From: JASJBU01 sp963797085
GTDB taxonomy: Bacteria; Pseudomonadota; Gammaproteobacteria; Chromatiales; Chromatiaceae
Reading direction: 5' to 3'
Length of the DNA: 64,000 nt
NCBI GenBank assembly: GCA_963797085.1
Contig: CAWCOA010000023.1
Coordinates: 62,001 to 126,000, forward strand
Position numbers and translations under genes: made by a program. This document shows, piece by piece, positions 8,004 to 16,159 of this stretch (its first letter is position 1; each line of letters starts with the position of its first letter). The notes beneath the pieces are model-generated. The model had not been told where the DNA came from, did not search any database, and saw only the letters and a program-made list of their open reading frames with translations.

Positions 8004-11000
8004 CTAAGGTAGGTCCGATACAAACCAGTCTTGCGACTGATTGACCTCAAGCAGTTTTGTAAACGCCTCAGGGGAGACAGGTTTGCTGAAATAGTAACCC
8101 TGGGCGTATTCACAGCCCTTGTCGCGCAGGTAAACGGATTGTTCCTCAGTCTCCACCCCTTCCGCGATCACTTTCAATCCCAAGCCGTGCGCCATGAGAA
8201 TCGCTGCATTGACCAGTTCACGGTCGGCCTGATCAACGCTGATATCACAAACAAAGCTGCGATCGATTTTCAGTACATCGAAGGGATAACTGCGCAGGTA
8301 GCTCAGGGAAGAGTAACCGGTGCCAAAGTCATCCATGGCAATGCTCACGCCCAAGTCATTGAGAGCGGTAAGCGCTGACTCCAGGTAGGCATGCCCGCTC
8401 ATCAATACGCCTTCGGTAATCTCCAGCTCCAGGGATTCCGGTTTCACAGCAAACTGCTGCAACGCCTGTTTGATTGAGTCGGTCAGACCGGGGTCGCGAA
8501 ACTGGCGCGGCGACAGATTGACCGCCATCTTAAATCCATCTCCCGTCATGGCTTTCCAGTGTCTGGCGCAACTCATGGCCTGCAGTAAAACATACTGACC
8601 GATTTCGATGATGAAACCGGTCTGCTCGGCAATTGGAATGAATTCCTCCGGCGACACCTCGCCCAAGGCTGGATTGTGCCATCTCAATAGGGCTTCGGCA
8701 CCGGTAATTTCGTTGCTTTGTAAACTCACAACGGGTTGAAACAGCACAGAAAACTCTTGCCGGCCAAGGGCACCATGCAATTGCTCTTCCACAGCAAGCC
8801 GCCGGGAGACATCCTTGTTCATGGCTTCAGTGAAATAGTGATAGGTGTTTCTGCCTTGCTCCTTGGAGTGGTACATGGCGGTATCGGCATTGCGTAATAA
8901 TTCTGCCGAGGTAAAGCCGTCATCCGGGTAGGCCGCGATGCCCAGGCTGACGGTCACCAGCAGTTCCCGTTCCTCCAGCATGAAGGGCTCCCTGAAGCGG
9001 GAGACCAGGCTCTCGGCGACCGAACGAGCATCGGCAGAGCGTTTCAGGCCACTCAGCAGCACGATAAACTCATCCCCGCCCAGCCGGCATACTGTATCGC
9101 CATCACGCACAGTCTCGGTCAGCCGCACGGCTGACTGCTGAAGCAGTTGATCACCGGTTTCATGCCCCAATGAATCGTTGACCCGCTTGAAACCGTCCAG
9201 ATCAAGAAACAGGACCGCGGCATGGGTTCCTGTTCTTGCGGACTCCTTGATCAATTGTGTCAATCGGTCCAGGGCCAGAAAACGGTTCGGCAGGTTGGTC
9301 AAACCATCGTAGTGCGCCTGGCGGATTATCTTTTCTTCCTGACTCTTTTTTTCAGTGATATCCTCTTTTACCGCCAGGTAGTGGGTCACCTTGCCTGACG
9401 GATCGACCACCGGTGCGATATGGGCATGCTCCCAATAGACTTCGCCGTTCTTTTTGCGGTTTTGCAACTCGCCGTTCCAGGACTTCCTGTCACTGAGGGC
9501 CCGCCAAAGCTCCTGGTAGCGTATCTGGGGTGTCAGTCCGGACTTGAGTATTCGCGGATTCCGGCCAATGACCTCCTCTGCGCTATAACCCGTGACCCGC
9601 TGGAAGGTGCTGTTGACGTATTCTATATTCGCATGCTGATCGGTGATGACGACGAGCACTGGGCTTTGCTCCAGTGCCTGTGAAAGTAGCCGGATCTTCT
9701 CCTGCCTGCTCTTACGTTCGCTGATGTCCCTGATCGCAGTGACCCTGACCTGCTCCCCCTTGTATGACATCATGCGATTTTGGATTTCGATAGGCAGCAG
9801 ATAACCCTGTTTGTGCAAGCCGTGGGCTTCAAGAGGATCTGTAGAATCCGATGTCAGGTGGTCTTTTACGATAGCCCGGGATTCCGCGGCTATCCATTGG
9901 TCGCTTTGTTTGCCGACTGCCTCCAGTGCGCTGTAGCCGAAGATCTTTTCCGCCGCAGGATTCTGGCCCATGCAGAGATCTTGCTTGAAAATGTAGATTG
10001 CCTCAAAAGTAGCCTCCGACAGCGCCCTGAGGTATTCCTCGCGCTCACGCAGGATATTCTGCCAGCGCTTTTCCTCGCTGATATCGACGTGGGTTCCTAC
10101 CGCCCGCACCACTTTGCCATCCCCGTCCCGGACCAGGAACGCCCGGGATAGGATATCTACCCGATGGCCATCCTTGTGACGCATCTTGAATTCCAGTCTG
10201 AAATTGTCCCGACGGCCATTTATGTAGTCTGTCAGCATATCCCAGCTGCGTTCGCGATCGTTCGAATCGATCAGATCTTCCCAGACCGAGACGTCATTAC
10301 TTAATTCATCATCCGCATAGCCGAGCATGCTCTTCCAACGCGGCGAGTAATAAATCTCATTGGTGATCAGGTTCCAATCATAGACACCATCGTTGGCACC
10401 CTGCATGGCCAGACCGAAACGCTCTTCACTCTCGCGAAAGGCGCTTTCCGCCCGCTCACGTTCGCCGATCTCCCGGATCAACTGCGCATTTTTCTCCTGC
10501 AATTCACCGGTTCGCTGCTCGACCAGGGCCTCGCGCTGGTTAACCTCCTGACTGAGCTCATCGACCAACCCTGCATTCTGCATCTGTAAGACGATAGTGT
10601 TGAGGGCGCTACGATTGATGTTGCGGGTGAATAATGTGGTCATCACCATGTACACCGAGAGTGCCAGCGCCAACAGGGTGTGCGTCTGATCCTGGTAAGA
10701 CAGCAGGGTGAAAACCAGAATCAAGACCTGCGGATAGGTATAGATCACGAACACCGGAAAATGGATGTGCAGGATGACGACACTCGACCCCAAAACGCCG
10801 AACAGCAGCATTGTCAGGGCCAGAGAAACCAAGGGATCGCCCCCCATCAGGATCAGCGGATAGACCAGGCTCCAGGACAGGCCCACCAAACCGCTGACAA
10901 TGAGGTAGTATCTGAGCCAGGATTCCGCCGGCCATCGGCTTGGGTTGGTTTTACGCAGATACCATAGGGTCAGGCGGATTGCGGCCGAGAACCAGAGCGC

Positions 11001-11177
11001 AAGCACCCAGTAATTGATCAACTCGGACTCAATCCGCGAATGTAGCAGGAAGAAGAATAACAGACTGATCGTGAAGACGGTTGCATTGGATGCGGGGGCC
11101 TGCATATACAGGATGCGGACCTGCTCCTCGGCAAGAACCCCGGAACTCACAGCAGTCCTGTCGATCTTAGCTTGCAT
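8004..11177 (-). CDS. Membrane PAS-PAS-PAS-GGDEF-EAL c-di-GMP enzyme
   Basis: A 1057-residue protein. Six or more N-terminal helices (about 25-185) form a membrane sensor, followed by a coiled coil (about 195-245), three PAS/PAC modules, a GGDEF domain and an EAL domain. The GGDEF active site reads RLGGDEF, with an RDGD inhibitory site five residues upstream. The EAL half keeps EALLRW, VNLSPRQ, ELEITE, DDFGTGYSS, KIDRSF and AEGVE, so all metal and substrate residues are present. Both synthesis and breakdown of cyclic di-GMP are therefore possible. It lies upstream of the EPS operon on the same strand but 468 bases away, so it is probably a separate transcript. The PAS modules suggest redox, gas or small-molecule sensing; the signal is unknown. 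Confidence 0.9.
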   Translation of the reverse strand: MQAKIDRTAVSSGVLAEEQVRILYMQAPASNATVFTISLLFFFLLHSRIESELINYWVLALWFSAAIRLTLWYLRKTNPSRWPAESWLRYYLIVSGLVGLSWSLVYPLILMGGDPLVSLALTMLLFGVLGSSVVILHIHFPVFVIYTYPQVLILVFTLLSYQDQTHTLLALALSVYMVMTTLFTRNINRSALNTIVLQMQNAGLVDELSQEVNQREALVEQRTGELQEKNAQLIREIGERERAESAFRESEERFGLAMQGANDGVYDWNLITNEIYYSPRWKSMLGYADDELSNDVSVWEDLIDSNDRERSWDMLTDYINGRRDNFRLEFKMRHKDGHRVDILSRAFLVRDGDGKVVRAVGTHVDISEEKRWQNILREREEYLRALSEATFEAIYIFKQDLCMGQNPAAEKIFGYSALEAVGKQSDQWIAAESRAIVKDHLTSDSTDPLEAHGLHKQGYLLPIEIQNRMMSYKGEQVRVTAIRDISERKSRQEKIRLLSQALEQSPVLVVITDQHANIEYVNSTFQRVTGYSAEEVIGRNPRILKSGLTPQIRYQELWRALSDRKSWNGELQNRKKNGEVYWEHAHIAPVVDPSGKVTHYLAVKEDITEKKSQEEKIIRQAHYDGLTNLPNRFLALDRLTQLIKESARTGTHAAVLFLDLDGFKRVNDSLGHETGDQLLQQSAVRLTETVRDGDTVCRLGGDEFIVLLSGLKRSADARSVAESLVSRFREPFMLEERELLVTVSLGIAAYPDDGFTSAELLRNADTAMYHSKEQGRNTYHYFTEAMNKDVSRRLAVEEQLHGALGRQEFSVLFQPVVSLQSNEITGAEALLRWHNPALGEVSPEEFIPIAEQTGFIIEIGQYVLLQAMSCARHWKAMTGDGFKMAVNLSPRQFRDPGLTDSIKQALQQFAVKPESLELEITEGVLMSGHAYLESALTALNDLGVSIAMDDFGTGYSSLSYLRSYPFDVLKIDRSFVCDISVDQADRELVNAAILMAHGLGLKVIAEGVETEEQSVYLRDKGCEYAQGYYFSKPVSPEAFTKLLEVNQSQDWFVSDLP

Positions 11178-11511
11178 AACCTGATTCAGTATCCATAGTC
11201 GGATATCTCTGCAAGCGATGGCTGTTGTGATTTATTATTCAAGCGGTTTTTTAACAGTTTCAAAACTATGCGATGCCCTCAGTTGACCATTTCACTGAGT
11301 CTATCTACTGGTCAATTGTTGGTATGAGGGTCATTGTAGCCTTGACTAACGAATCCTGCCCAATCCTCCTGCTCTGGCCTCTGGCTCTCTGAACGTTAGA
11401 ATAACGTTGATGAGGTACACTAAAATGTCAACAATTGTAACGGCACAGGGCAGCCTGTTTAACTGGCTGTCAACAGAATATCAGATGATTGAGTGGGTTA
11501 TTGATCGAATG
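11178..11511. other. Intergenic region between Hsp20 terminator and PAS-GGDEF-EAL gene
   Basis: There is no credible gene. It holds the promoter region of the minus-strand c-di-GMP enzyme. Visible structure is an inverted repeat TTGACCA...TGGTCAA around 11283-11315 and a doubled AACGTT around 11392-11408; either could be a regulator site, but neither matches a consensus I can name. Confidence 0.35.
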
Positions 11512-11540
11512 AAAAAAAGGCCCTGAACAGGGCCTTTTTT
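11512..11540 (-). terminator. Bidirectional intrinsic terminator after hsp20
   Basis: A run of seven A is followed by GGCCCTG, a two-base AA loop, CAGGGCC and a run of six T. The stem is perfect and has a U-tract in both directions. It starts two bases beyond the Hsp20 stop on the minus strand, so it ends that transcript and shields the convergent side as well. Confidence 0.92.
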
Positions 11541-11542
11541 CG

Positions 11543-11977
11543 TCAGTGGGTAATGCTGATCCTTCGCGGCTGCTGAGCTGCCTGCTTCATAATCACCACC
11601 TGCAACACCCCGTGTTCGCTCTTGGCTGTGATCTCACCAGCATCAGCAGTCTCCGGCAATTTGAAAAGGCGCTTGAAGGCACCCTGTACCCGTTCCTGAC
11701 GGTGAAAACCCTTGTCATCATCAATGACTTCCAGGGCCTTGCGTTCACCAGACACTGCCAGTACGCCCTTTTCCATGGAAACCTCGATGGCCTTAGGGTC
11801 GACGCCAGGCAGGTCCATACTCAATAAGAAACGGTCTTTCAGCTCGCGGATATCCACTGCCGGGGTCCAGCTGTTGAGCGGATTTGCCTGCTCCGGTTGC
11901 CGGGTTCGCATCAGTCGATCCAGCTCGCGGTTGAAGTCGTTCAACATCACCCAAGGTCTGTTGCGCATCGTATTCAT
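11543..11977 (-). CDS. Hsp20/alpha-crystallin small heat-shock protein
   Basis: A 144-residue holdase chaperone. The alpha-crystallin domain spans about residues 38-135, with WTPAVDIRE at its start, the DLPGVD loop, GVLAVSGER, and the C-terminal GVLQVVI strand, then the short tail with RISITH that supplies the I-x-I oligomer contact. The length is normal for the bacterial class. It would bind unfolding proteins and hand them to DnaK/ClpB. It is monocistronic: a sigma-32-type promoter lies upstream and a strong terminator follows the stop. Confidence 0.95.
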   Translation of the reverse strand: MNTMRNRPWVMLNDFNRELDRLMRTRQPEQANPLNSWTPAVDIRELKDRFLLSMDLPGVDPKAIEVSMEKGVLAVSGERKALEVIDDDKGFHRQERVQGAFKRLFKLPETADAGEITAKSEHGVLQVVIMKQAAQQPRRISITH

Positions 11978-12013
11978 AATCTGTCTCCTGATAAATTCGT
12001 TGTGTTGACACAG

Positions 12014-12042
12014 ATGTAGGGACGACCCTGTCTTTTTTCAAG
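12014..12042 (-). promoter_or_regulatory. Sigma-32 heat-shock promoter of hsp20
   Basis: On the minus strand, CTTGAA (12042-12037) is followed after 15 bases by CCCTACAT (12021-12014). This is close to the RpoH consensus (CTTGAAA, then CCCCATNT), lies about 37 bases upstream of the Hsp20 start, and fits the gene's function. Confidence 0.75.
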
Positions 12043-12080
12043 GGCTCCCCTTTTCCGCACCCAGACAAAGGCATTCTTGC

Positions 12081-12110
12081 TTGATACCCGGTCGATGCGA
12101 CACTTATACT
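12081..12110 (+). promoter_or_regulatory. Sigma-70 promoter of the aminotransferase-rhdA-psd operon
   Basis: TTGATA (12081-12086) and TATACT (12105-12110) are separated by 18 bases on the plus strand, about 58 bases before the aminotransferase start. Both boxes are good matches to the housekeeping consensus. It lies back to back with the heat-shock promoter of hsp20. Confidence 0.65.
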
Positions 12111-12167
12111 CCGCACTCTTTATCCAATTAGAACAACCACCCAACAGCTAACGCAGGCAGAAAGACC

Positions 12168-13352
12168 ATGACCACACCTGTTTTCAACCCACCGGTGCGT
12201 ACCCTCATGGGCCCCGGCCCCTCAGATGTACACCCACGAATCCTCGAGGCCCTCTCGCGGCCGACCATCGGCCATCTGGACCCGCTCTTCGTTGGCATGA
12301 TGGAGGAAACCAAAGGCCTGCTGCAGTATGCCTTCCAGACCGAGAACCCCCTGACCATGCCGGTCTCCGCCCCCGGTTCTGCCGGCATGGAGACCTGCTT
12401 TGCCAACCTGGTAGAGCCTGGTGACAAGGTCGTCGTCTGTCAGAACGGGGTGTTCGGCGGGCGCATGAAAGAAAACGTGGAACGCACCGGCGGCACCCCG
12501 GTGATGGTGGAGGACGAATGGGGCAAGGCGGTCGACCTGCAGAAGGTGGAGGACGCACTGCAGGCGAACCCGGACGCTAAGATACTGGCTTTTGTACATG
12601 CCGAAACTTCTACCGGTGCTCAGTCCGACGCCAAGGAGCTGGTTGAGCTGGCCCACAAGCACGACTGCCTGACCATTGTCGATGCGGTCACTTCTCTCGG
12701 CGGCACCCCGATCAAGGTGGATGAGTGGCAGATCGACAGCATCTACTCGGGAACCCAGAAGTGTCTCTCCTGCACGCCCGGCCTCTCTCCCATCAGCTTC
12801 AGCGAGCGGGCCCTGGAGAAGGTGCGCAACCGCGGCAGCAAGGTGCAGAGCTGGTTCCTCGACCTTAATCTGGTGATGGGCTACTGGGGCAGCGGTCATA
12901 AACGCGCCTATCATCACACCGCGCCGGTCAATGCCCTGTACGGTCTGCACGAAGCGTTGCGCATCCTCGAAGAGGAGGGTCTGGAGAACGCCTGGGCCCG
13001 TCACCAGAAGATGCACGGCGTACTCAAGGCCGGCCTGGAGGCCATGGGCCTGACCTTCATCGTCGACCAAGCCCATCGCCTGCCGCAGTTGAATGCGGTT
13101 TCCATCCCCGAGGGCGTGGATGATGCGACAGTGCGCAGTCGCCTGCTCAATGAATACAACCTGGAAGTCGGCGCCGGTCTCGGCAACCTGGCCGGCAAAG
13201 TGTGGCGGATCGGGCTGATGGGACACAGCGCCCGGGCTGAAAATATCCTGCTGTGCGTGGGTGCACTGGAAGCGATACTCAGCGACCTGAATGCCCCGAT
13301 CAACACGGGTGTGGCCCTGGCAGAGGTACAGAAGGCGCTGCAGAGCACATGA
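12168..13352 (+). CDS. Alanine/serine-glyoxylate aminotransferase family (class V)
   Basis: A 394-residue PLP enzyme of the AGXT/serine-glyoxylate group. The GPGPSDVHPRIL opening, SAPGSAGMET, HAETSTGAQ and VDAVTSLGGTP segments and the YSGTQK motif, whose Lys198 should bind PLP, follow the animal AGXT fold closely. It would convert glyoxylate to glycine using alanine or serine as donor. The donor cannot be told from sequence, so no symbol is given. It is the first gene of a plus-strand operon; its stop overlaps the rhdA start (ATGA). A possible link is disposal of photorespiratory or C2 glyoxylate, but no neighbour in this window confirms that. Confidence 0.88.
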   Translation: MTTPVFNPPVRTLMGPGPSDVHPRILEALSRPTIGHLDPLFVGMMEETKGLLQYAFQTENPLTMPVSAPGSAGMETCFANLVEPGDKVVVCQNGVFGGRMKENVERTGGTPVMVEDEWGKAVDLQKVEDALQANPDAKILAFVHAETSTGAQSDAKELVELAHKHDCLTIVDAVTSLGGTPIKVDEWQIDSIYSGTQKCLSCTPGLSPISFSERALEKVRNRGSKVQSWFLDLNLVMGYWGSGHKRAYHHTAPVNALYGLHEALRILEEEGLENAWARHQKMHGVLKAGLEAMGLTFIVDQAHRLPQLNAVSIPEGVDDATVRSRLLNEYNLEVGAGLGNLAGKVWRIGLMGHSARAENILLCVGALEAILSDLNAPINTGVALAEVQKALQST

Positions 13353-14176
13353 CCCAGGCGGAGCTGCCGCTGCTGATCGAACCACAGCAGCTGAAACCCC
13401 TGCTGACTGCAGACGATCTGCTGGTGGTGTCCCTATGCAAGGACACCACCTACGCCCAGTTGCATATCCCGGGAGCAGTGCATCTCGCCTATGCCGACAT
13501 CGCCGCCGCGCGGGGGATGACCCATGGCCTGCTGCCGGAACCGGCTCATCTGGAGTCTGTTCTTTCTGCACACGGCATCAGCAACGACACCCACGTTATC
13601 GCCTATGATGACGAGGGCGGCGGCAACGCCTGCCGTCTGCTCTGGACCCTCGAGGCCATGGGTCATCAACAATTCTCGCTGCTCAATGGCGGTCTGCATG
13701 CCTGGGCCAACGAAAAGCATCCCCTCAGCCGGGAACCGGCAAAGCCCGCGACCGGTCAATTCGTCGCCAGTCCGGACAGGACAGGCATAGCGGATGCGGA
13801 GTACATCCTGGAGCGCCTGGAAAATCAGGATCTGGCACTCTGGGATGCCCGGAGTGTCAATGAATACCAGGGGGTCTCGCGCTTCTCCCAATTTCCTGGA
13901 CACATCCCCGGCGCCGTCAATCTGGACTGGCTTGAAGTCATGGACCGGGAACGGAACCTGCGGCTGAAATCCACAGACGAATTGCAACAAACCCTTGATG
14001 GACTGGGCATCACTGTCGACAAGGAGGTGGTCACCTACTGTCAGACCCATCACCGCTCGTCACTGACCTACTTCGTGCTCAAAATCCTCGGCTATCAGCG
14101 GATCAAAGGTTATCCCGGTTCATGGTCCGACTGGGGCAATAGACCAGACACGCCAAAATCATCAACTCCTCCATAG
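13349..14176 (+). CDS. rhdA: Thiosulfate sulfurtransferase, RhdA type
   Basis: A 275-residue two-domain rhodanese. The C-terminal domain carries the active-site loop CQTHHR with catalytic Cys231; this six-residue loop is the hallmark of Azotobacter/Pseudomonas RhdA. The N-terminal domain (about 5-130) is the inactive structural half. It transfers sulfane sulfur from thiosulfate or a persulfide donor to cyanide or to protein acceptors in the cytoplasm. The start overlaps the aminotransferase stop by four bases, so it is translationally coupled. In pseudomonads rhdA likewise lies near psd, which is two genes downstream here. Confidence 0.92.
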   Translation: MTQAELPLLIEPQQLKPLLTADDLLVVSLCKDTTYAQLHIPGAVHLAYADIAAARGMTHGLLPEPAHLESVLSAHGISNDTHVIAYDDEGGGNACRLLWTLEAMGHQQFSLLNGGLHAWANEKHPLSREPAKPATGQFVASPDRTGIADAEYILERLENQDLALWDARSVNEYQGVSRFSQFPGHIPGAVNLDWLEVMDRERNLRLKSTDELQQTLDGLGITVDKEVVTYCQTHHRSSLTYFVLKILGYQRIKGYPGSWSDWGNRPDTPKSSTPP

Positions 14177-14198
14177 TGGCATTGACGAAGTACACAGC

Positions 14199-14783
14199 AT
14201 GCAACGACCCAGCAGTAAACAGCGTCGCCTGGTCATCCTGCTGCTTACTATCTTGACCTTCAGTATCGCCTACTATGGCGGCAACAAATATTCTGATGGA
14301 GAGGCCCCGCGGATCTCGGGGGTTTATCTCCAGCCCGCCATGCCTGCCCCTGAATTTGAACTCGCAGACCGGACTGGTGATGTTTTCAGCCAAGACCAGT
14401 TGCCGGGTCAGTGGAATCTGATTCTGCTGGAGCCAAATCGATCTGCAGACTCAGCTGGCTTGCAGCGCCTGGTACAGGTGCATAATCGCCTGGCCGTAGT
14501 TCCAACCCTGCAGCAGCGGATTCGGTTTATCCATATACCGCTGCAACCCGGCGAAACAAATGGGGCGGAAAGCGCCAACTTGCACAGCGGTTTCATTTTA
14601 TTGAGCGGCAATCCAGAAAATCTAACGCAAACCTTTGCCCGCTTTGGGATGACCGACAACGCAGACGATCCCACTTTTTTCCTCATCGACCCAAGGGCCA
14701 GAATTCGCGCCCTGTTTACCAGCGGGCAGGATGCAGCTACCATCGCCGATGATCTAATGTCCCTGATTAACTCTCAAGATTAA
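14199..14783 (+). CDS. SCO1/SenC-like thioredoxin-fold protein lacking the copper cysteines
   Basis: A 194-residue protein with one N-terminal membrane anchor (VILLLTILTFSIAYYGG) and a periplasmic thioredoxin-like domain. PAPEFELADRTGDVFS, GQWNLILLEP and the C-terminal DPTFFLIDPRARI follow the SCO pattern, but where SCO proteins have CxxxCP this one has NRSADSAG, and no cysteine is present at all. It can therefore neither bind copper like SCO nor do thiol exchange, so it may be a structural or chaperone relative. It lies 22 bases after rhdA and 5 before psd in one operon. Confidence 0.7.
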   Translation: MQRPSSKQRRLVILLLTILTFSIAYYGGNKYSDGEAPRISGVYLQPAMPAPEFELADRTGDVFSQDQLPGQWNLILLEPNRSADSAGLQRLVQVHNRLAVVPTLQQRIRFIHIPLQPGETNGAESANLHSGFILLSGNPENLTQTFARFGMTDNADDPTFFLIDPRARIRALFTSGQDAATIADDLMSLINSQD

Positions 14784-14788
14784 CATTC

Positions 14789-15691
14789 ATGAACCAACCT
14801 TCGTCCAATGATCGTCTGAACCCGGAAAAGCTGACCGAGATGCTGTTTGTCGGTTTGCAATATCTGCTCCCGCATCATTTTTTATCGGGTCTGATGTACC
14901 GGATAACCCGGATAGAATGGCCGAGCTTCAAAAATCTCCTGATACGCAAAGTCATCCAGTTTTACAGAGTCGATATGCATGAGGCCCTGGAACCAGATCC
15001 GATGAAATACCGCAGTTTCAATGCCTTTTTCACCCGCGCACTGAACCCGGACGCAAGAGCACTCGATGAATCCGCAGAAGCCATTAGCTGTCCGGCAGAC
15101 GGTACCCTGAGTCAGGCGGGTGACATCGAAGACGGCTCTATCTTCCAGGCCAAGGGGCATGACTACTCACTGCTGGAACTGTTAGGCAATGACATCGAAC
15201 TGAGCCGTCGCTTTGAGCAAGGCAGTTTCGCCACTATTTACCTCTCCCCCAGAGACTACCACCGGGTGCATATGCCTTTCAGCGGCACACTCATGAAGAT
15301 GACCCATGTACCAGGCCGGTTGTTCAGCGTGAATGACACTACGACAAGACTGGTGCCGGGCCTGTTTGCCAGAAATGAACGGGTGATCAGTCTGTTCGAA
15401 ACCGATCTTGGACCCATGGCAGTGATCCTGGTCGGTGCCATTTTCGTTTCCAGCATTGAAACCGTCTGGGCCGGTACCATCACCCCTGTAGCCAGACAAG
15501 TGCGCCATTGGGATTATCCACCCACTCAAACCCCCGACCCTGTCACGCTGGAAAAAGGAGAAGAGATGGGCCGCTTCAACATGGGCTCTACCGTCATCTT
15601 ACTGTTCGGAAAAGACGTCATCGACTGGCAGGAAGAACTCACCCCAGGCCAACCTTTAAAGCTGGGCGAAAGACTGGCAAGCCGCATCTGA
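14789..15691 (+). CDS. psd: Phosphatidylserine decarboxylase proenzyme
   Basis: A 300-residue inner-membrane enzyme making phosphatidylethanolamine. The C-terminal MGRFNMGSTVILLF holds the G-S-T self-cleavage site whose Ser becomes the pyruvoyl group, and YLSPRDYHRVHMP carries the conserved His of the autocatalytic triad. Length and motifs are those of the E. coli-type short enzyme. It is the last gene of the operon starting at 12168. It starts five bases after the SCO-like stop (TAACATTC, then ATG). Confidence 0.96.
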   Translation: MNQPSSNDRLNPEKLTEMLFVGLQYLLPHHFLSGLMYRITRIEWPSFKNLLIRKVIQFYRVDMHEALEPDPMKYRSFNAFFTRALNPDARALDESAEAISCPADGTLSQAGDIEDGSIFQAKGHDYSLLELLGNDIELSRRFEQGSFATIYLSPRDYHRVHMPFSGTLMKMTHVPGRLFSVNDTTTRLVPGLFARNERVISLFETDLGPMAVILVGAIFVSSIETVWAGTITPVARQVRHWDYPPTQTPDPVTLEKGEEMGRFNMGSTVILLFGKDVIDWQEELTPGQPLKLGERLASRI

Positions 15692-16048
15692 GCAAACAGG
15701 GCGGGGCTTGAAGACTCACTAATACCGCCCTCGCCAAGCCATTCAATCACCACCTGCTGATCCATAGAGCCTGTTGTAGATAGGCGCCTCTGATTCTCGC
15801 TGATTGCACTGATTTTTCCATTTCAGGTTGCTTCATTTTGTTTCAGTCTGTTTCAGGCCAGCAACTGATCCAGAGCTATTATAGATCACAATTATTCATC
15901 TATTTTTCATAAAGATAGATTCATAAAAAACTAGCTCAAAAAGAACCACTGATACAGCGATTTCCGTTTGAGAGGGGCTTTTTCAGGCGCATCTTTTTGC
16001 CTCTTGGGTTGTCAATATCCCGGATAATGTTATAGTTCAGATCGTGAT
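15692..16048. other. Intergenic region after psd
   Basis: No gene is seen. A 7-bp pair AGGGCGG (15698-15704) / CCGCCCT (15725-15731) may form a weak 3' hairpin for the psd operon, but no U-tract follows. The middle is AT-rich and contains several short TTTCAGG-like repeats (15820-15860) of unknown meaning. Confidence 0.35.
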
Positions 16049-16070
16049 ATATGGGAAATTTTTCCCATAT
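16049..16070. promoter_or_regulatory. 22-bp near-perfect palindrome upstream of the DUF5666 gene
   Basis: ATATGGGAAA (16049-16058) and TTTCCCATAT (16061-16070) are exact inverted repeats around a TT centre. The site lies about 90 bases upstream of the DUF5666 start. Its symmetry and length suggest a dimeric regulator operator rather than a terminator, since no U-tract follows and a gene starts just downstream. Confidence 0.5.
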
Positions 16071-16159
16071 ACGGAAAATGCTTCAGGATGACTGGAAATC
16101 TCCTGCCATCTAAAGAAGAGCCCCGGATCGAGCACTCTATAGAAAATGAGGAATTCGAA

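Noticed and set aside
12222..13571. 449-codon open frame on the minus strand across the aminotransferase
   Set aside because: It mirrors a strongly conserved AGXT-family gene on the plus strand, lacks a ribosome site and has no family features; a GC-driven antisense frame.
15698..15745. Pseudoknot after psd (AGGGCGG/CCGCCCT interleaved with GGCTTG/CAAGCC)
   Set aside because: Loop lengths (zero and three bases) cannot span the stems, so only one of the two hairpins could form.
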